Of a stretch of 64,000 nucleotides of DNA, positions 8,967-17,843 are shown piece after piece (the first letter of the stretch is position 1; each line of letters begins with the position of its first letter). The notes beneath the pieces were generated by a model. That model searched no databases. It had not been told where the DNA came from and was given only the letters and a program-made list of their open reading frames with translations. The position numbers were made by a program, and so were the translations under genes. The DNA comes from Nostoc sp. 'Peltigera membranacea cyanobiont' N6 (GTDB lineage Bacteria; Cyanobacteriota; Cyanobacteriia; Cyanobacteriales; Nostocaceae), in NCBI RefSeq assembly GCF_002949735.1, contig NZ_CP026681.1, positions 3,224,001 to 3,288,000 on the forward strand. Reading direction: 5' to 3'.

Positions 8967-9899
8967 TCAGACAGATGTCTTTGCTTCAGCCTGGAACACT
9001 AAGTTCTGACCGTTTCGGTTTTTGGCACGGGTAAGAAGTTCTGTTTCAGAAGGGACTTTAACTTTTGACGCTAGCTTCAGGAACTCAAGCATTCTTATGA
9101 ACCAAAATGTAGGGTCTGGAAGATAAGCAACCCGGCCCTCTCGCACGGTTATGCCATGCCGAGCTGACGACTGGAATGCATGATGAAGATTATGCCAGCC
9201 TTCACCCAGGGTCAGAAATGCGACAAGCCAATAGTTCCTACTATGGTCGTTGGTTATGAACGGTTGCTCGCCAAATAAGTGGCTGAGTGAGTTGACGGTG
9301 GCGACACCGTGGAAAAGGACAGTTGTGCTGAGGAAAAAAGCGCCGAGATATTCAGTTCCACCGATGTAGTAAGAGATAGCACCAAGAGCAACCGTAGGAA
9401 TAAAGTGTAAACGGTCAATAATCTTTAAAACCAGGTTACTCTCAACATCCGTGGGAAGCTTTGAGGGAAAAAACTGTGGGGAGAATAACCATCCAGCCTG
9501 AGACCACCAGAATCCTTTGATTCCCTTGAAAGGTAGATAAGGGGAATGAGGATCTTTTTCTTGGTCTGAGGATTGATGATGGGCCATGTGGTGAGCTTTC
9601 CACCAACTTGGCCCCATCTGCCCAGCTGAAGCAGCCACGATGCTTCCAACGCATAAAACTGACGTTGGAGCCTGGTAGCTCTTGTGGGTGAGTAGCCTAT
9701 GGTAGATGCCAGTAGTTGCAAGCATTCGTATTACATATAACAACACGGCCCACAAGGCAGCACCCCACGATAAGCCAGTAAAAATAATGATTAGCGATCC
9801 TAAATGACTCATCACGATCAAAGTAGGGCCTATTATGTAAGAAATCATCGTGAACTGAGAGTACTGCTTCATTCGTCTTCTAACGTCCTTAATCTTCAA
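8967..9899 (-). CDS. Acyl-CoA/acyl-lipid delta-9 desaturase family
   Basis: This 310-residue integral membrane di-iron desaturase has the three histidine boxes of the stearoyl-CoA/DesC group: HRLLTH (residues 67-72), HHMAHH (103-108) and HNLHH in the GEGWHNLHHAFQSSARHG segment. Hydrophobic stretches lie before box 1 and between boxes 2 and 3, as expected. Family members insert the first double bond in acyl chains, using electrons from ferredoxin in cyanobacteria. The C-terminus has a short hydrophilic tail beyond the usual end. It is transcribed toward the methyltransferase gene; no operon partner is visible upstream, where about 1 kb is free of genes. Confidence 0.85.
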   Translation of the reverse strand: MKIKDVRRRMKQYSQFTMISYIIGPTLIVMSHLGSLIIIFTGLSWGAALWAVLLYVIRMLATTGIYHRLLTHKSYQAPTSVLCVGSIVAASAGQMGPSWWKAHHMAHHQSSDQEKDPHSPYLPFKGIKGFWWSQAGWLFSPQFFPSKLPTDVESNLVLKIIDRLHFIPTVALGAISYYIGGTEYLGAFFLSTTVLFHGVATVNSLSHLFGEQPFITNDHSRNYWLVAFLTLGEGWHNLHHAFQSSARHGITVREGRVAYLPDPTFWFIRMLEFLKLASKVKVPSETELLTRAKNRNGQNLVFQAEAKTSV

Positions 9900-10454
9900 A
9901 ATACAAATGCACTACATCCTAGTCGCAGTTAAGCCTGCGGACAACATAATGCCCACCCTTGCCAGCGCTAACACTACAGGGATATCTTGGCACAATTCGC
10001 TTCATAGAATATAAAAAGTCCAATTCAAACACAAGCGGCTGCAAAAAAGCAGTGTGAGAAAAGCTCTAGAAGGAAAGTTGGTTTATCAAGGCTATTTATG
10101 GTAGTGGGTGTAGTAAGCCAAATATTTATTGATGTTTGCACTTATTTCTATTTTTCTCTCACTCTACACCCAGTCTACTTAGTGTCATTCCATTATGGAA
10201 TTAGAGTAGTCAAGCTTTCATCAGTAAAGTCACTAGGGTGGAAAAATTAATTCACAATTTCCAGATTAGTGCTAACTCTATCTGACAAAAACTGAAATTT
10301 CTTTTATTTCTGTAAATCACAGCTATTTTCAGGCAAATAGACCACGCAGTAGGTAACAGCATTGCTGTGTTATTTGAACGCAACCTTCTGCATTGTTAAT
10401 GTATCGACAAACAATGGCTTTGTATTGAGACTACAGTAAGTAGCCACCTTACAA
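9900..10454. other. Gene-free upstream region of the desaturase
   Basis: The region is AT-rich and contains no supported coding sequence. It must carry the desaturase promoter. I see no conserved operator or riboswitch. Confidence 0.4.
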
Positions 10455-10707
10455 GCTATAGGATTACTATTTGATTTTTGAACGAAATTAGGTATTGTAG
10501 AGGAGCCAGTGCGTTGCGGTGAATCCAGCGCTGTAGGCGGGTTTCCCGCCGTAGGCGACTGGTGAACCCAAAGGGAGGTTCCCTCCGTTGTAGCAACTGG
10601 CGTTGTGTTAGAACGGAGTTCTAACGCACTATTATTAAGGGTTTGATGCCGTACTCTCCGCGCTCACATCCTACGGATATTTTCATAAATCAAACCGGAT
10701 TCCTATA
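10455..10707. mobile_element. MITE-like element with imperfect terminal inverted repeats
   Basis: The left end (10455-10481, GCTATAGGATTAC then TATTTGATTTTTGA) and the reverse complement of the right end (10684-10707, GATATAGGAATCC then GGTTTGATTTATGA) agree at about three quarters of positions. The roughly 250 bp between have no transposase and hold a cluster of GC-rich short repeats. The size, termini and lack of coding capacity fit a non-autonomous element or decayed IS remnant. No clear target duplication was found. Confidence 0.5.
10514..10585. repeat. Dispersed GC-rich repeat (TCCAGCG...GGCGACTGGTGAACCC type)
   Basis: This block contains GCGGTGAATCCAGCG, a GGCGGGTTTCCCGCC palindrome and GGCGACTGGTGAACCC. 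A closely similar block is inserted inside manC at about 25945-26008, so this is a dispersed repeat and not part of a gene. Confidence 0.7.
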
Positions 10708-10942
10708 TCATTAGCACACAAACTTGTGTCATTACTTCACTAAGTTGTCGTTTTCCTTCGTTAAGAGTTTCTATAGCAATCCGAGATTGAGTTAAAATCT
10801 TCATCTCGGAACGGCGAGTTGACCTGGAAAATGTCAAAATTAAATGAGTTTTGCGTAGGTGCATACTCCTACACAGAAGCGACTTGTCACCAGACATCGC
10901 CACTTTACATAGCGCAGAATTGAGATAACTTAGTTGAAATTT

Positions 10943-11953
10943 ATGGGCAAGCAACGTGTTCTTTCTGGAGTTCAACCAACCGGCAATTACCATCTAGGTA
11001 ACTATTTGGGAGCCATTCGCAACTGGGTAGAAGGTCAGAGCGAATACGAAAATTACCTCTTTGTGGCTGACTTACACGCGATTACAGTGCCACACGACCC
11101 AAAACAGTTAGCGGCTGATACCTACACTCTTGCTGCTCTCTATCTAGCTTGTGGTCTTGATTTAAATCACTCCACCATTTTTGTCCAATCTCACGTTTCG
11201 GCCCACAGCGAACTCACCTGGTTGCTCAACTGCATTACACCTCTAAACTGGCTGCAAGATATGATCCAGTTCAAGGAAAAGGCTGTTAAACAGGGAGAAA
11301 ATGTGAGTGCAGGTTTATTGGATTACCCTGTGCTAATGGCGGCTGATATTTTGCTTTACCAAGCTGATAAAGTGCCAGTGGGTGAAGACCAAAAGCAACA
11401 CTTAGAATTGACACGAGATATTGCAGCTCGGTTAAATCACCAATTTGGTAAACCAGATCAGCCCGTGCTGAAGTTACCAGACCCTTTGATTCGTAAGGAA
11501 GGGGCAAGGGTGATGAGTTTAGCAGATGGTACACGCAAAATGTCAAAGTCCGATCCTTCTGACTTAAGCCGAATCAGTTTGCTAGATTCACCAGAACAGA
11601 TTCAATACAAAATTAAGCGTTGTAAAACCGATCCGATTCGGGGGCTGACTTTCGACGATCCAGCGCGTCCAGAGTGTAATAATTTGTTGACGCTGTATAC
11701 ATTGCTTGCTGGAAAGAAAAAGGAAGATGTCGCAGTTGAGTGTCAGGATATGGGCTGGGGACAATTTAAGCCATTGTTGACGGACACGATAATTGAGTCC
11801 CTGAAACCAATTCAAGAAAAATATCATTCGGTAACGGCAGACAAAAGCTATTTGGAGTCTGTGTTGCGGGATGGAGGGGAAAAAGCTAGAGCGATCGCTA
11901 ATCAAACTTTATCACAAGTAAAAGCTGCTTTAGGCTATTCTCTTCCTCTATAG
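10943..11953 (+). CDS. trpS: Tryptophan--tRNA ligase
   Basis: This class I aminoacyl-tRNA synthetase charges tRNA-Trp using ATP. The ATG at 10943 gives MGKQRVLSGVQPTGNYHLGN, the normal bacterial TrpRS start; a TTG nine bases earlier is in frame but unlikely. The HIGH-type motif is HLGN at residues 17-20 and the KMSKS loop is intact at 199-203. The length of 336 residues is normal. Conserved ADLHAIT, DILLYQADKVPVGEDQKQH and GARVMSL segments support the call. It is followed after 58 bases by a MetF-like gene on the same strand, without an obvious terminator between them. Confidence 0.96.
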   Translation: MGKQRVLSGVQPTGNYHLGNYLGAIRNWVEGQSEYENYLFVADLHAITVPHDPKQLAADTYTLAALYLACGLDLNHSTIFVQSHVSAHSELTWLLNCITPLNWLQDMIQFKEKAVKQGENVSAGLLDYPVLMAADILLYQADKVPVGEDQKQHLELTRDIAARLNHQFGKPDQPVLKLPDPLIRKEGARVMSLADGTRKMSKSDPSDLSRISLLDSPEQIQYKIKRCKTDPIRGLTFDDPARPECNNLLTLYTLLAGKKKEDVAVECQDMGWGQFKPLLTDTIIESLKPIQEKYHSVTADKSYLESVLRDGGEKARAIANQTLSQVKAALGYSLPL

Positions 11954-12011
11954 GCTTTCGCTTTTAGGTGTGATTTGCTATACCATTTAAGAAATTGAAA
12001 TTCTTAATTTT

Positions 12012-12932
12012 ATGCATTACACCCATAGCTCCACAGCCTTCCAGAGAGCTGTACAAGCAGGTGAATTTCTAGTTACCGCTGAGGTAGCACCGCCGAAAGG
12101 GGGAGATCCAACACACATGATTCAAATGGCAGCGACTCTTAAGGGAAGGGTTCATGCTGTCAATGTTACTGATGGTAGTCGTGCAGTGTTACGGATGTCC
12201 TCGTTAATGGCATCAGTGATTTTGTCACAAAATGGCATAGAGCCAATTTGTCAAATTGCTTGCCGCGATCGCAACCGCATTAGTTTACAAGCTGATTTAA
12301 TGGGCGCTCATGCTTTAGGTATTCGTAATATTTTAGCGTTGACTGGCGACCCAGTAAAAGCAGGCGATCATCCAGATGCCAAAGCAGTTTTTGACTTGGA
12401 AGCGGTGCGACTTCTGCAACTAATTCGGAAGATGAATCAAGGCGTTGATTGTAATCAGAAACCTTTGACTGATGGAGCGTTAGATTTATTTGTTGGTGCA
12501 GCAGTAGATCCGCAATGTAAAAGTTGGTCGGGTTTGCAAAGTCGATTTGAACGCAAAATCGAAGCAGGAGCGCAGTTTTTTCAAAGTCAGTTGATTACTG
12601 ATTTTGATGTTCTAGAAAAGTTTATGGATACAATTGCTGCTGGCTATAAAAAACCGATTTTGGCAGGAATTTTTCTATTGAAATCGGCAAAGAATGCTCA
12701 GTTTATTAATAGATGTGTTCCGGGTGTAAATATTCCCCAACATATTATTGATAGATTGGCAAAAGCTAAAGATCCTTTTGAGGAAGGGATAAAAATTGCC
12801 GCAGAGCAAGTGCAAATAGCGCGGCAATTATGTCAAGGTGTCCACATGATGGCGGTGAAGCGAGAAGATGCGATCGCGCCAATTTTAGATTTGGCTGGCA
12901 TTGCTCCAGTTAATCAGTTGGTATCTATGTAA
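12012..12932 (+). CDS. Methylenetetrahydrofolate reductase family protein
   Basis: The 306-residue protein has the (beta/alpha)8-barrel pattern of the MetF family: an early glutamate in VTAEVAPPKGGDP (the position of the catalytic Glu), VHAVNVTDGSRAVLRMS, the ILALTGDPVKAGDHP segment that binds FAD, and a late KPILAGIFLL strand. MetF reduces 5,10-methylene-THF to 5-methyl-THF for methionine synthesis. The length equals that of bacterial single-domain MetF. Some family members in cyanobacteria and deltaproteobacteria act in other folate or corrinoid settings, so the pathway is not certain. A strong terminator follows at 12955. Confidence 0.85.
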   Translation: MHYTHSSTAFQRAVQAGEFLVTAEVAPPKGGDPTHMIQMAATLKGRVHAVNVTDGSRAVLRMSSLMASVILSQNGIEPICQIACRDRNRISLQADLMGAHALGIRNILALTGDPVKAGDHPDAKAVFDLEAVRLLQLIRKMNQGVDCNQKPLTDGALDLFVGAAVDPQCKSWSGLQSRFERKIEAGAQFFQSQLITDFDVLEKFMDTIAAGYKKPILAGIFLLKSAKNAQFINRCVPGVNIPQHIIDRLAKAKDPFEEGIKIAAEQVQIARQLCQGVHMMAVKREDAIAPILDLAGIAPVNQLVSM

Positions 12933-12954
12933 AGAAGATAACGAATATTTTATT

Positions 12955-12985
12955 AAAGCAGATGGTAACAACCATCTGCTTTTTT
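12955..12985 (+). terminator. Rho-independent terminator of trpS-metF region
   Basis: A 12-bp perfect stem (AAAGCAGATGGT / ACCATCTGCTTT) with an AACA loop continues into a T6 tract. Confidence 0.9.
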
Positions 12986-13133
12986 AATGCTGCAATCAGC
13001 CATCGACGAAGATAAGTTATTTCTTTTTGGCGTATTAGACCACTATTACCACAATTCAAAGAGGAATCAGGAGATAAGACAGACAAGGAAGAAAATTCTA
13101 CCTTATCTCCCTACTGCCTATTTTCCTCATAAT

Positions 13134-13682
13134 TTATCCAATTGGTTGATTTTCATCACATTGATGTGAATACTGAAATTCCAAATCATTTTGCCGTTCT
13201 CTACCTCCTCTATACACAATCGGACAAAACTTAGTGTTAGCGCTCATACAATCCATGTGTGGAGTTTTAGCACACACCACGAGTAGTCCACCCAGAACAA
13301 ACAACAAACCACAAATTGCAAGCGTATTAACCCAATAAATTTCCAGCGCTCCGTGAACCACTACCTCACGCAGTAGAGATACAATTGTTACCTCAACTGC
13401 CACTCCTACAGAGATACTATGTTCTTGCAAATAGACCATTAATAGTCGAAATAACTCGACTAAAATTAACACAAATAGTATTTTTGCAGTCACGTGTTTA
13501 TAGTCTAGTGGCTGCACGAGGGCGATCGCTATCCCCCACAATTGGATTAGCATAACGGCAAACAAACCCAAACACAAGACAATCACAATTAAGTCTTGAA
13601 AGGCTTCCATGTTGCGAACAATTGAGTGCCGATCGAGCCAGCGATCGCTAAATAAAAATCGACTTTTCTGGCGCTTTTGCAT
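13134..13682 (-). CDS. PsiE-family phosphate-starvation-inducible membrane protein
   Basis: The start is taken at the ATG at 13682; a GTG at 13718 would add 12 residues. The 182-residue protein has four hydrophobic helices: LIVIVLCLGLFAVMLIQLWG, ILFVLILVELFRLLMVYL, a weaker amphipathic stretch near VAVEVTIVSLLREVVVHG, and TLAICGLLFVLGGLLVVC. The VELFRLLMVYL...HSISV.VAVEVTIVSLLREVV pattern is diagnostic of PsiE (PF06146). Its biochemical function is unknown, and induction by phosphate starvation is known for the E. coli member only. A conserved Cys-containing tail after helix 4 is unusual. It stands alone, downstream of and opposite to the metF gene. Confidence 0.75.
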   Translation of the reverse strand: MQKRQKSRFLFSDRWLDRHSIVRNMEAFQDLIVIVLCLGLFAVMLIQLWGIAIALVQPLDYKHVTAKILFVLILVELFRLLMVYLQEHSISVGVAVEVTIVSLLREVVVHGALEIYWVNTLAICGLLFVLGGLLVVCAKTPHMDCMSANTKFCPIVYRGGRERQNDLEFQYSHQCDENQPIG

Positions 13683-13784
13683 GTACGTTTTTCCAATCGG
13701 GACAACTTCAGACAACACCAGCGAGTTAACCCAATAGTTTTATGTTATGCAATATTAAGCTTTTGCGCCTCAGCGAGGTTGGTA

Positions 13785-13842
13785 ATTTATCAGTCATTGG
13801 TCATTGGTCATTGGTCATTGGTCATTAGTCATTAGTTTTTAG
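13785..13842. repeat. Heptanucleotide tandem repeats (GTCATTG/GTCATTA)
   Basis: At least six successive 7-base units of the form GTCATTG or GTCATTA lie between the PsiE and TPR genes. This is the short tandemly repeated repetitive (STRR) type known from filamentous cyanobacteria. Other copies occur near 6625, 24090, 40505 and 61455. Confidence 0.9.
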
Positions 13843-13875
13843 ACAAAAGACAAATGACTAACGACTATTTACTAT

Positions 13876-14787
13876 TCATTTTAAATTTTGTGCCTGTTGC
13901 AACAATTGTTCGGCATTTTTTGCCCATTGAGGATTACCCTGAGCTTTGTATAAATCTTTAGCAAATTGGAATACTTGTACTGCATCTCCATATTGCTTTA
14001 ACTGGATAAAAACTAACCCTGCACCATAATAAGCGTTGGGATAGTTAGAGTTAGCCTCGGCTGATTTTCTAAAAGCTTCTAATGCCTCTTGGAATTTACT
14101 TTGTTGGAAAAAAATTGAGCCGAGATTGTAGTAAGCTTCTGGATACTTAGGATTAATTTTTAATGCCTGATAAAATGCACTTCTGGCTGGATCGAGTTTA
14201 CCTTGTTGGAGATAACACATCCCTATATGATAAGGAGGTTCTGGTGCATTTTTGCTATATTCAATCGCTTTTTTAAAAGATGCGATCGCTTTCTCGCAAT
14301 CTCCTTGTTGCTCTCGTACCAACCCCAAGTTATAGTGAGCAAATCCGAGTTTTGGATCGAGTTCTAGCGATCGCTGCAAATAATCGTTAGCTAACTGTAA
14401 ATTATTGCCTTCTAACAACGCACCACCTAAATTAGCAAAAGCTGGAGCAAATTTCTGATCGGCTTGCGTTGCTCGATAAAATGCATCCGCAGAGGGTTGT
14501 AATTGTCCCGTTTGTCGGTACGCTAATCCTAAATTATAGTGCGCTGGTGCTAGTGTTGGATCTAACTTGGCTGCTTGTTTAAAGGCTGCGATCGCATCTT
14601 GTACTTTTCCCGCCTGAATTGCCTGTAAACCTTGGTTCAACCAGTCTATGGCTGTTTTACCATTAGATTGTGCCAGCTTTGAGGGGACAGAGGGAGAGAG
14701 AGAAAGAGACGGCGAGGGAATACTAACAACCAACAAAGTCAAACTTACTAACCCTATTATGGGATATTTAGAAAATGATAATGTCAT
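13876..14787 (-). CDS. Exported TPR-repeat protein
   Basis: The ATG at 14787 gives a signal-peptide-like start (MTLSFSKYPIIGLVSLTLLVV...), so the GTG seven codons upstream is not preferred. After residue 45 there are about seven consecutive 34-residue tetratricopeptide repeats with the W/L-G-Y-A-F-A-P pattern, for example AIAAFKQAAKLDPTLAPAHYNLGLAY and AIASFKKAIEYSKNAPEPPYHIG. TPR arrays mediate protein-protein contacts. In cyanobacteria similar exported TPR proteins act in the periplasm or thylakoid lumen, often in assembly. No enzymatic domain is present and the partner cannot be inferred. It is divergent from the EF-G-like gene across about 260 bp. Confidence 0.8.
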   Translation of the reverse strand: MTLSFSKYPIIGLVSLTLLVVSIPSPSLSLSPSVPSKLAQSNGKTAIDWLNQGLQAIQAGKVQDAIAAFKQAAKLDPTLAPAHYNLGLAYRQTGQLQPSADAFYRATQADQKFAPAFANLGGALLEGNNLQLANDYLQRSLELDPKLGFAHYNLGLVREQQGDCEKAIASFKKAIEYSKNAPEPPYHIGMCYLQQGKLDPARSAFYQALKINPKYPEAYYNLGSIFFQQSKFQEALEAFRKSAEANSNYPNAYYGAGLVFIQLKQYGDAVQVFQFAKDLYKAQGNPQWAKNAEQLLQQAQNLK

Positions 14788-15051
14788 TGATTTTCTGATT
14801 CGCAACACTTTCAGTTAAATTTACTTGATAAAAAGTTATTTACAAAAATTTTAGATTCGCTATTAAACTTTACTGCCATTAACTTTTGTTAAGCTAAATC
14901 TTACGACAGGCTACATTTTTTTAAACTTTCGATTAAAGGGTGGATAATAACAAATTAAAGAAGGGGTAATTTTGACTCCATAGAACCATTTTTTATCCCT
15001 TGATATATACGGAATCATGCGGTTATAAAAGACTTACCGCAAGGGGGTTTT

Positions 15052-17103
15052 ATGAACGAAAAAGTAAAATCGGGTTCGCGGAATGTGGCAATTGTCGGGC
15101 CTTATTTAAGTGGAAAAACTACTTTACTAGAAAGCTTGTTATTTGTCACAGGGGCAATTTCTCGCAAAGGGAGTATTAAAGACAGTAATACAGTGGGAGA
15201 TAGTGCTACCGAGTCGCGCGATCGCCAAATGAGTGTAGAAGTCAGCGCCGCTAGCACTGAGTATAACGACATTCGCTTTACTTTTATTGACTGTCCGGGA
15301 AGCGTAGAATTTGCCCAAGAAACTTACAATGCTTTAATCGGAGTCGATGCAGCAATTGTAGTTTGCGAACCCATCCGCGATCGCGTCCTCACCCTCGCCC
15401 CTCTATTTAAATTCCTGGACGATTGGGAAATTCCTCACCTCGTCTTCGTCAACAAGATGGATCGGGCAAATATTCATGTCTTAGAAACGTTACACGCCCT
15501 GAAAGCAGTATCTAGCCGTCCCCTGGTAGCGCATCAATATCCCATCATGAACGGGGAACAACTCACCGGCTTTATTGATATGGTGAGCGAACAGGCATAT
15601 AAATATCATCCAGGCGCACCTGCTGACCCTATTCCTTTCCCCGAAAGTTTAAAAGAAGAAGAACATATAGCACGGGCAGAAATGCTCGAAACCCTAGCAA
15701 ATTTTGACGACCATTTACTCGAAGAACTTTTAGAAGATATCGAACCACCCCAAGAGGAAATCCTCAAAGATTTAAAAATGGAATTAGGGGCAGATTTAGT
15801 AGTGCCCGTTTTCTTTGGTGTAGCAGAACAAGATTATGGTGTTAGACCTCTATTAGAAGCTTTGTTACGGGAAGCCCCCGAACCAGAAATCACAGCAGAA
15901 CGTCGTTTAAAAAACTTAAAAGGTGATACACCTTTAGCGCAGGTATTAAAAACTTACTACACTCCCCAAGGTGGCAAACTCTCTCTCGTGCGTGTTTGGC
16001 GGGGCAAATTAACTGATGGCATTGTCCTCAATGGCATTCGCACTGGTGGAATTTTCCGCCTTATGGGACAACAACAGCAGTTTGTTAATGAAGTTGGTGC
16101 TGGTGAAATTGTCGCATTGAGCCGTTTAGAAGGAATCAAGACAGGCGATACAATCTCCACAGAACAGCAATCAGTGATGGAATTACCCAAAGCTGTACAG
16201 TTGGAACCAGTGTATGCCCTCGCCATTACACCAGAAAAGCGCAACGATGAAGTTAAACTCAGCAGTGCTATTACCAAGTTATTAGAAGAAGACTGTTCAC
16301 TTGCTTGGGAACAACACGGCGATACTCACGAAGTTATTCTTTGGGGTCAAGGCGAGATTCATTTGCAAGTTACCCTAGACAGACTGCGCCGCAAATATAA
16401 TCTACCGATGACAACCCATTTACCGCAAGTGCCTTATAAAGAAACCATCCGCAAAACGGTGGCTTCAGTTCATGGGCGCTACAAGCATCAAAGCGGTGGC
16501 CACGGACAGTTTGGTGATGTTTTTCTCGAAATCAAGCCTTTACCACGGGGTACAGGTTTTAACTTTAATGAAACCATTGTCGGTGGCGTGGTTCCGAAAC
16601 AGTACATTCCTGGCGTGGAAATGGGCGTGCGGGAATTTCTCACACATGGGCCTTTGGGCTTTCCAATAGTGGATTTGTCGGTAACTCTGACTAATGGTTC
16701 GTATCACAACGTTGATAGTTCCGAACAAGCCTTTAAGCAAGCTGCCCGATTAGCTATGCAAACGGGGATACCCCAAGCGGAACCTACCTTGTTAGAACCA
16801 ATTCTGCGGGTGGATGTTACCACACCGAGCGAATTTACGTCTAAAGTGCTGCAACTGTTGAGTGGTAGACGGGGGCAAATTTTAGGCTATGAGGGAAGAA
16901 ACGATTGGCAAGGCTGGGATAATGTATCTGCATACTTGCCACAAGCTGAGATGCAGAATTTTATTGTAGAACTGCGATCGCTCACTCTTGGCGTTGGTTC
17001 CTTCCACTGGGAAAATGACCATTTGCAGGAAGTACCGGAAAAGCTTGCTGAACGTGTCATTCATAGCAATGGCAATGGTGGTAATGGCAAGGGCAATAAA
17101 TGA
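15052..17103 (+). CDS. Elongation factor G-like translational GTPase (paralogue)
   Basis: The start is supported by AAGGGGG four bases before the ATG. The 683-residue protein keeps the EF-G domain order. The GTPase domain has a P-loop GPYLSGKT at residues 16-23, DCPG for G3 and NKMD for G4. Domain II lies near residues 290-380, and domains III-V run to the C-terminus, including the GHGQFGDVFLEIKP and VVPKQYIPGVEMGV segments of domain IV. Compared with housekeeping EF-G, the switch I region is divergent (DSNTVGDSATESRDRQMSVE) and the C-terminus ends in a Gly/Asn-rich tail (NGNGGNGKGNK). No rpsL/rpsG/tuf genes are adjacent, so this is the EF-G-like paralogue found in many cyanobacteria and not the canonical fusA. 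Its role is not established. Confidence 0.85.
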   Translation: MNEKVKSGSRNVAIVGPYLSGKTTLLESLLFVTGAISRKGSIKDSNTVGDSATESRDRQMSVEVSAASTEYNDIRFTFIDCPGSVEFAQETYNALIGVDAAIVVCEPIRDRVLTLAPLFKFLDDWEIPHLVFVNKMDRANIHVLETLHALKAVSSRPLVAHQYPIMNGEQLTGFIDMVSEQAYKYHPGAPADPIPFPESLKEEEHIARAEMLETLANFDDHLLEELLEDIEPPQEEILKDLKMELGADLVVPVFFGVAEQDYGVRPLLEALLREAPEPEITAERRLKNLKGDTPLAQVLKTYYTPQGGKLSLVRVWRGKLTDGIVLNGIRTGGIFRLMGQQQQFVNEVGAGEIVALSRLEGIKTGDTISTEQQSVMELPKAVQLEPVYALAITPEKRNDEVKLSSAITKLLEEDCSLAWEQHGDTHEVILWGQGEIHLQVTLDRLRRKYNLPMTTHLPQVPYKETIRKTVASVHGRYKHQSGGHGQFGDVFLEIKPLPRGTGFNFNETIVGGVVPKQYIPGVEMGVREFLTHGPLGFPIVDLSVTLTNGSYHNVDSSEQAFKQAARLAMQTGIPQAEPTLLEPILRVDVTTPSEFTSKVLQLLSGRRGQILGYEGRNDWQGWDNVSAYLPQAEMQNFIVELRSLTLGVGSFHWENDHLQEVPEKLAERVIHSNGNGGNGKGNK

Positions 17104-17168
17104 TTTTGGACTTTAGGTTGTTCTTACACCATCGTCGGCTTTTTTAATTTGCGATCGTTGAAAACCAT

Positions 17169-17204
17169 AGATCCCTGATTTCGTCAAAGCGATCGGGGAT
17201 CTAT
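17169..17204 (+). terminator. Hairpin downstream of the EF-G-like gene
   Basis: An 11-bp stem (AGATCCCTGAT / ATCGGGGATCT, one G-U pair) with a 12-base loop containing a HIP1-like core is followed only by ATTTATG. It may be a weak terminator, or a HIP1-associated palindrome. Confidence 0.4.
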
Positions 17205-17357
17205 TTATGTTGTCTATCAAGGTAAATACGTCATTCTTTAATGTGAAATAGACCTGTGTGGTAAGGGCAATTTATGTAAACGTAAGCCAACTTTTCGCAG
17301 GATATTACCCCTACGATAGATGTGGTTTTTCAAAACATTTATATTTATTCTTTCCTG

Positions 17358-17621
17358 TCAATGAGTAAGTTTTATGGTTGATGCACCACCAGGTATTCTC
17401 AGGTTGGCATAGTCGCCACTTAGTTGAACGCATGATGGTGGCTGGTGTAAGACTGCACAGCATCTTTGAACTGCGGCTTGATATTCTCGCCATTGCTTAC
17501 GGATTGCAAGACTTGCGGCATCGTTACCTAAGTCTGAAAATCTTAGCCCAGCCCGAATTAGCCAAGATTCTACATCAGTTGTTTCACCCAGTATTTCTGG
17601 AATGGGATTAATTTTTTCCAT
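17358..17621 (-). CDS. Small hypothetical protein
   Basis: This is an 87-residue open frame with an ATG start, no signal peptide and no membrane helix. The N-terminal half (MEKINPIPEILGETTDVESW) and the helix SLAIRKQWREYQAAVQRC look protein-like, and the opposite-strand frame covering the same bases has a composition typical of a shadow. I do not recognise the family. There is no good ribosome-binding site, but the roughly 220 bp upstream are AT-rich and could carry a promoter. Confidence 0.4.
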   Translation of the reverse strand: MEKINPIPEILGETTDVESWLIRAGLRFSDLGNDAASLAIRKQWREYQAAVQRCCAVLHQPPSCVQLSGDYANLRIPGGASTIKLTH

Positions 17622-17843
17622 GAGTAATATCTTTTATGCATATTTAAAATTGGTCATTTAACTTTAAGAGAAACTATTGATAATAGCCAAATATAATTAG
17701 TTATCATAATCATAAATAAAAATGATTAAAAAATGTGTCATATCTGAGTATGGATGCTCAAATATGACAGAATAAATTACTATTACGGCTGGTAAACATC
17801 ATTGCTTTAGGTTACGAATAAGCTGTTTCCTAGCTCGTAATAA

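Noticed and set aside
10703..10993. Minus-strand frame of 96 codons overlapping the trpS start
   Set aside because: It overlaps a certain essential gene and a repeat element, and its residue composition is not protein-like.
12987..13169. Plus-strand 60-codon frame after the metF terminator
   Set aside because: It begins at the terminator's T-tract, shows no recognisable features and overlaps the PsiE gene end.
13785..13842. Possible CRISPR array
   Set aside because: The repeats are 7 bases long with no spacers, so they are STRR-type tandem repeats.
17378..17611. Plus-strand 77-codon frame opposite the hypothetical gene at 17358-17621
   Set aside because: The minus-strand frame has better protein character; the plus frame looks like its shadow.
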